A program made the position numbers and the translations under genes. From Spirochaetia bacterium (GTDB lineage Bacteria; Spirochaetota; Spirochaetia; JABMQR01): 7,827 bases of DNA. The DNA is taken from the NCBI GenBank assembly GCA_016784705.1, contig JADHUD010000108.1, forward strand, positions 1 to 7,827. Direction: 5' to 3'. The notes beneath the pieces are model-generated. The model saw only the letters and a program-made list of their open reading frames with translations. It was not told the DNA's origin and did not search any database. Positions 6,021 to 7,827 of this stretch are shown here, piece after piece (position 1 is the first letter of the stretch; each line of letters opens with the position of its first letter).

Positions 6021-6854
6021 ATGGTAATTTTCAGGCTTTATATTAAGAAAGTAATTTTTTTGGGTCTAATGATTTTTATAGTTTTCAATAGTAGTGCAAG
6101 TTCTCTTCAAGATGTTTTTTCAGGTAAGGCAGAATTAATTGAGAGTCTTGCAGCAGGAAATGTTGAAATCAATTACAGCTATAATAATCCGGATGATTTG
6201 CTGCTACCTTTTAAAGATTGGATAAACTTAGATAAGTCAAAATTTGTTGATGAAGAGGGTACAATTACCGGTTTCTTTACCGAAGCGCTCTCTTATATAC
6301 CATATCCTGATTCTATACAAGATAAATCTCCAACTGAAAAGAATTTACAGATTGTTAATCTTCTAAGAGCCGTCTCCACTCAGGAAGGTTTGACATACAT
6401 TTCGTATAGAAAAGGAAACAAGCCGGCTGTCCTCATTACAAAGTCATATATGGTGGATCGGGTGGGAAGCAGAAAAAAGCTTGAGGATCCAGTTCTGGAG
6501 ATTCTCCCAACAAAAATTATTGATTTGGTTTATCAGTCTGATTCATCATTTTTTGGAAATTATTACCAATATGATTATACGATTGCATCTGATATTATTT
6601 ATATTCAGGTAATAAATAAAACGAATCTTGCAGTTTTTGGCATTTTTCCAGCGATCACAAAAGAAGAGTATACCGCTGTTGTAATTCTTCAACAGCTTGA
6701 AGAGGGGGTATTAGTGTACTCGAATGCTGAAATTATTAATCGCAAACCAATTATTTCAATTTTGGGATATAAAGTTCATCTCCCAAGTGCCATTGCCAGA
6801 CGCTGGACTGCTGTGCATAATTGGTTGTTTTCTCAAATGGAAACCCTGAAATAG
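6021..6854 (+). CDS. Secreted protein of unknown function, probable DUF6675 family
   Basis: 277 residues, AAGGAG at 6010-6015, 5 bases before the ATG. A signal peptide is clear: basic residues at 5-10, hydrophobic core at 11-22 (VIFLGLMIFIVF), then NSSASS with cleavage probably after Ala26; the Cys needed for a lipoprotein is absent. The mature part has a segment LRAVSTQEGLTYISYRKG (about 115-132) and a middle region rich in Tyr/Ile beta-like stretches, ending in an RRWTAVHNWLF helix. This pattern matches my memory of DUF6675 proteins, found mainly in spirochaetes, with no known function. It follows the dehydrogenase by 27 bases with no terminator between, so it is probably cotranscribed, but this does not show a role in phosphonate metabolism. 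Predicted location is periplasmic or surface-exposed. Confidence 0.8.
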   Translation: MVIFRLYIKKVIFLGLMIFIVFNSSASSLQDVFSGKAELIESLAAGNVEINYSYNNPDDLLLPFKDWINLDKSKFVDEEGTITGFFTEALSYIPYPDSIQDKSPTEKNLQIVNLLRAVSTQEGLTYISYRKGNKPAVLITKSYMVDRVGSRKKLEDPVLEILPTKIIDLVYQSDSSFFGNYYQYDYTIASDIIYIQVINKTNLAVFGIFPAITKEEYTAVVILQQLEEGVLVYSNAEIINRKPIISILGYKVHLPSAIARRWTAVHNWLFSQMETLK

Positions 6855-7092
6855 TTTCAGACCCATCGAGTAAAATAACAACCTCAAACTCAATATCACT
6901 AAGTTTACCGCCGCCCGCCAGCCATACTGAAGTCGAAAACCACGAAGAGGGGATAATCCTTGAATGGCTTTCAGTAGCAAATAGCCCCTCTTTCTTCAGC
7001 AACTGGCAAAGTGTAATATTTAAAAACGAAGGAGGGCCGGATAAGAGAGATTGATCATGTAAGAGAAATACTACAAAGAGTTTTTTACAATT
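6855..7092. other. Unassigned stretch between convergent genes
   Basis: Frames are open on both strands here (plus 6821-7054; minus 7002-6751), both running into the end of the secreted-protein gene. Neither was recognised, and no ribosome site with correct spacing supports a gene. The part around 6908-6960 is more GC-rich than its surroundings. No intrinsic terminator with a T-tract was found for either converging transcript. Confidence 0.4.
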
Positions 7093-7797
7093 TCAATTGT
7101 ATATATCAGAACATAGTGTTATCCGCAGCAAATCAGAGAGTTTCCGAATCTCATAAGTGACCGGAATATCAGGGTTTTGCGGTTTCTCCTCCGGATTATA
7201 CCAGCAGGTATCTATTCTGAAATTTACTCCTCCCTGCATGTCTGAGGTAAGGCTGTCACCTATAATGAGAGCTCTTTCTTTGTCGTGAAAGTCGGCTTTC
7301 GTAAAGAGAGCTTCAAAAATAGCCGGATCCGGTTTCTGGGAACCCACTTCTCCCGAAATAATGATGGGGTTAAAATACTTGCCGATTCCTGAAGCTTCAA
7401 GCCTGCCGTACTGGGTTTCAGTGATACCATTGGTTATGATAGCCATTTGGACCTTCCCGAATAGAGCATCAAGAAGCTGAATAGTACCATCGATAAGAAA
7501 ATCCGATTTTCCCAGATACAATAAGTACTGTTCTCCTGCTGCCGCCGGATTTGCGTTACAGTGAAGTGCAGAAAGAAGTTTTCTGAATCGTTCAACCCGG
7601 ATTTCTGCAATGGTAACTGCTCCGCGCTCAAAATCAGCCCACAGTGTATGGTTTACAGCACGATATGCTGCTTTTATGGACTCGGTACATTGAATGCCCA
7701 ATCCGCAAATTGTCTGTTCTAAAGCCCAGGATTCTGCCCGGTTATAATCAAACAGTGTTCCATCCGCATCAAACATCAGTAACTTATAATTTTTCAC
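7093..7797 (-). CDS. yjjG: YjjG/YfnB-type HAD-superfamily nucleotidase
   Basis: 234 residues from a GTG start. HAD motifs are complete: DADGT (10-14, nucleophile Asp10 and acid/base Asp12), ITNG (121-124), QKPDP (154-158, Lys155) and GDSLTSD (180-186). The alpha-helical cap between motifs I and II marks subfamily IA, and the DADGTLFDYNRAE opening resembles YjjG/YfnB, a 5'-nucleotidase that hydrolyses noncanonical or pyrimidine nucleoside monophosphates. A purine site AGGAGT (7816-7811) precedes the GTG by 13 bases, longer than ideal. The frame stays open to the window edge, so a start further upstream cannot be excluded, although the N-terminus already matches the family. It is convergent with the operon and probably independent. 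Family is sure; exact substrate is not. Confidence 0.87.
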   Translation of the reverse strand: MKNYKLLMFDADGTLFDYNRAESWALEQTICGLGIQCTESIKAAYRAVNHTLWADFERGAVTIAEIRVERFRKLLSALHCNANPAAAGEQYLLYLGKSDFLIDGTIQLLDALFGKVQMAIITNGITETQYGRLEASGIGKYFNPIIISGEVGSQKPDPAIFEALFTKADFHDKERALIIGDSLTSDMQGGVNFRIDTCWYNPEEKPQNPDIPVTYEIRKLSDLLRITLCSDIYN

Positions 7798-7827
7798 CTG
7801 ACCGTTTTCTACTCCTTTTATCAGTAT

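Noticed and set aside
6846..6860. Inverted repeat CTGAAA-TAG-TTTCAG around the stop codon of the secreted-protein gene, considered as a terminator
   Set aside because: The arms are short and AT-rich, the loop is only 3 bases (the stop codon itself) and no T-tract follows.
7086..7101. Near-palindrome TACAATTTCAATTGTA at the stop codon of the HAD gene, considered as a terminator
   Set aside because: The stem is AT-only except for one pair, the loop is 2 bases, and minus-strand transcription would be followed by A residues, not T.

Overview
The window (about 7.8 kb, AT-rich) looks like a cell-surface / phosphonate locus from a spirochaete. The lineage is inferred: the secreted protein at 6021-6854 fits my recollection of a family found mainly in spirochaetes (DUF6675), and AT-rich coding with strong GGAGG-type ribosome sites is compatible with Treponema/Sphaerochaeta-like genomes. 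No rRNA or other firm taxonomic marker is present.

Layout. (1) 1-646, minus strand: the N-terminal 215 residues of a CDP-glycerol glycerophosphotransferase-like (TagB/TagF family) protein, cut by the window edge. (2) 647-1272: an AT-rich divergent intergenic region. It holds a more GC-rich, broken remnant of an IS66-type transposase N-terminus (about 900-1042), two perfect inverted repeats, and a good sigma70-type promoter (TTGTCT-N17-TATACT) for the next gene. (3) 1273-2304: a sulfotransferase-like P-loop protein. (4) 2361-5993: a compact phosphonate operon. It encodes a cytidylyltransferase fused to PEP mutase, phosphonopyruvate decarboxylase, and an iron-type alcohol dehydrogenase resembling phosphonoacetaldehyde reductase. 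A second possible promoter lies directly before it. (5) 6021-6854: a secreted protein of unknown function, closely spaced behind the operon. (6) 6855-7092: a short unexplained interval. (7) 7093-7797, minus strand: a YjjG-type HAD nucleotidase, probably an unrelated housekeeping gene.

How the genes may work together. PEP is isomerised to phosphonopyruvate, decarboxylated to phosphonoacetaldehyde and then reduced to 2-hydroxyethylphosphonate (HEP). No AEP aminotransferase is visible, so the pathway here appears to take the HEP branch. The fused N-terminal nucleotidyltransferase would activate the phosphonate as a CMP ester, and a surface transferase would attach it to a glycan or lipid. The divergent TagF-like protein is a reasonable but unproven candidate for that transfer, and the sulfotransferase-like protein may add another modification to the same polymer. 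The enzyme families are well supported by motifs; the substrate identities, the final acceptor and the link between the divergent gene and the operon are inference.
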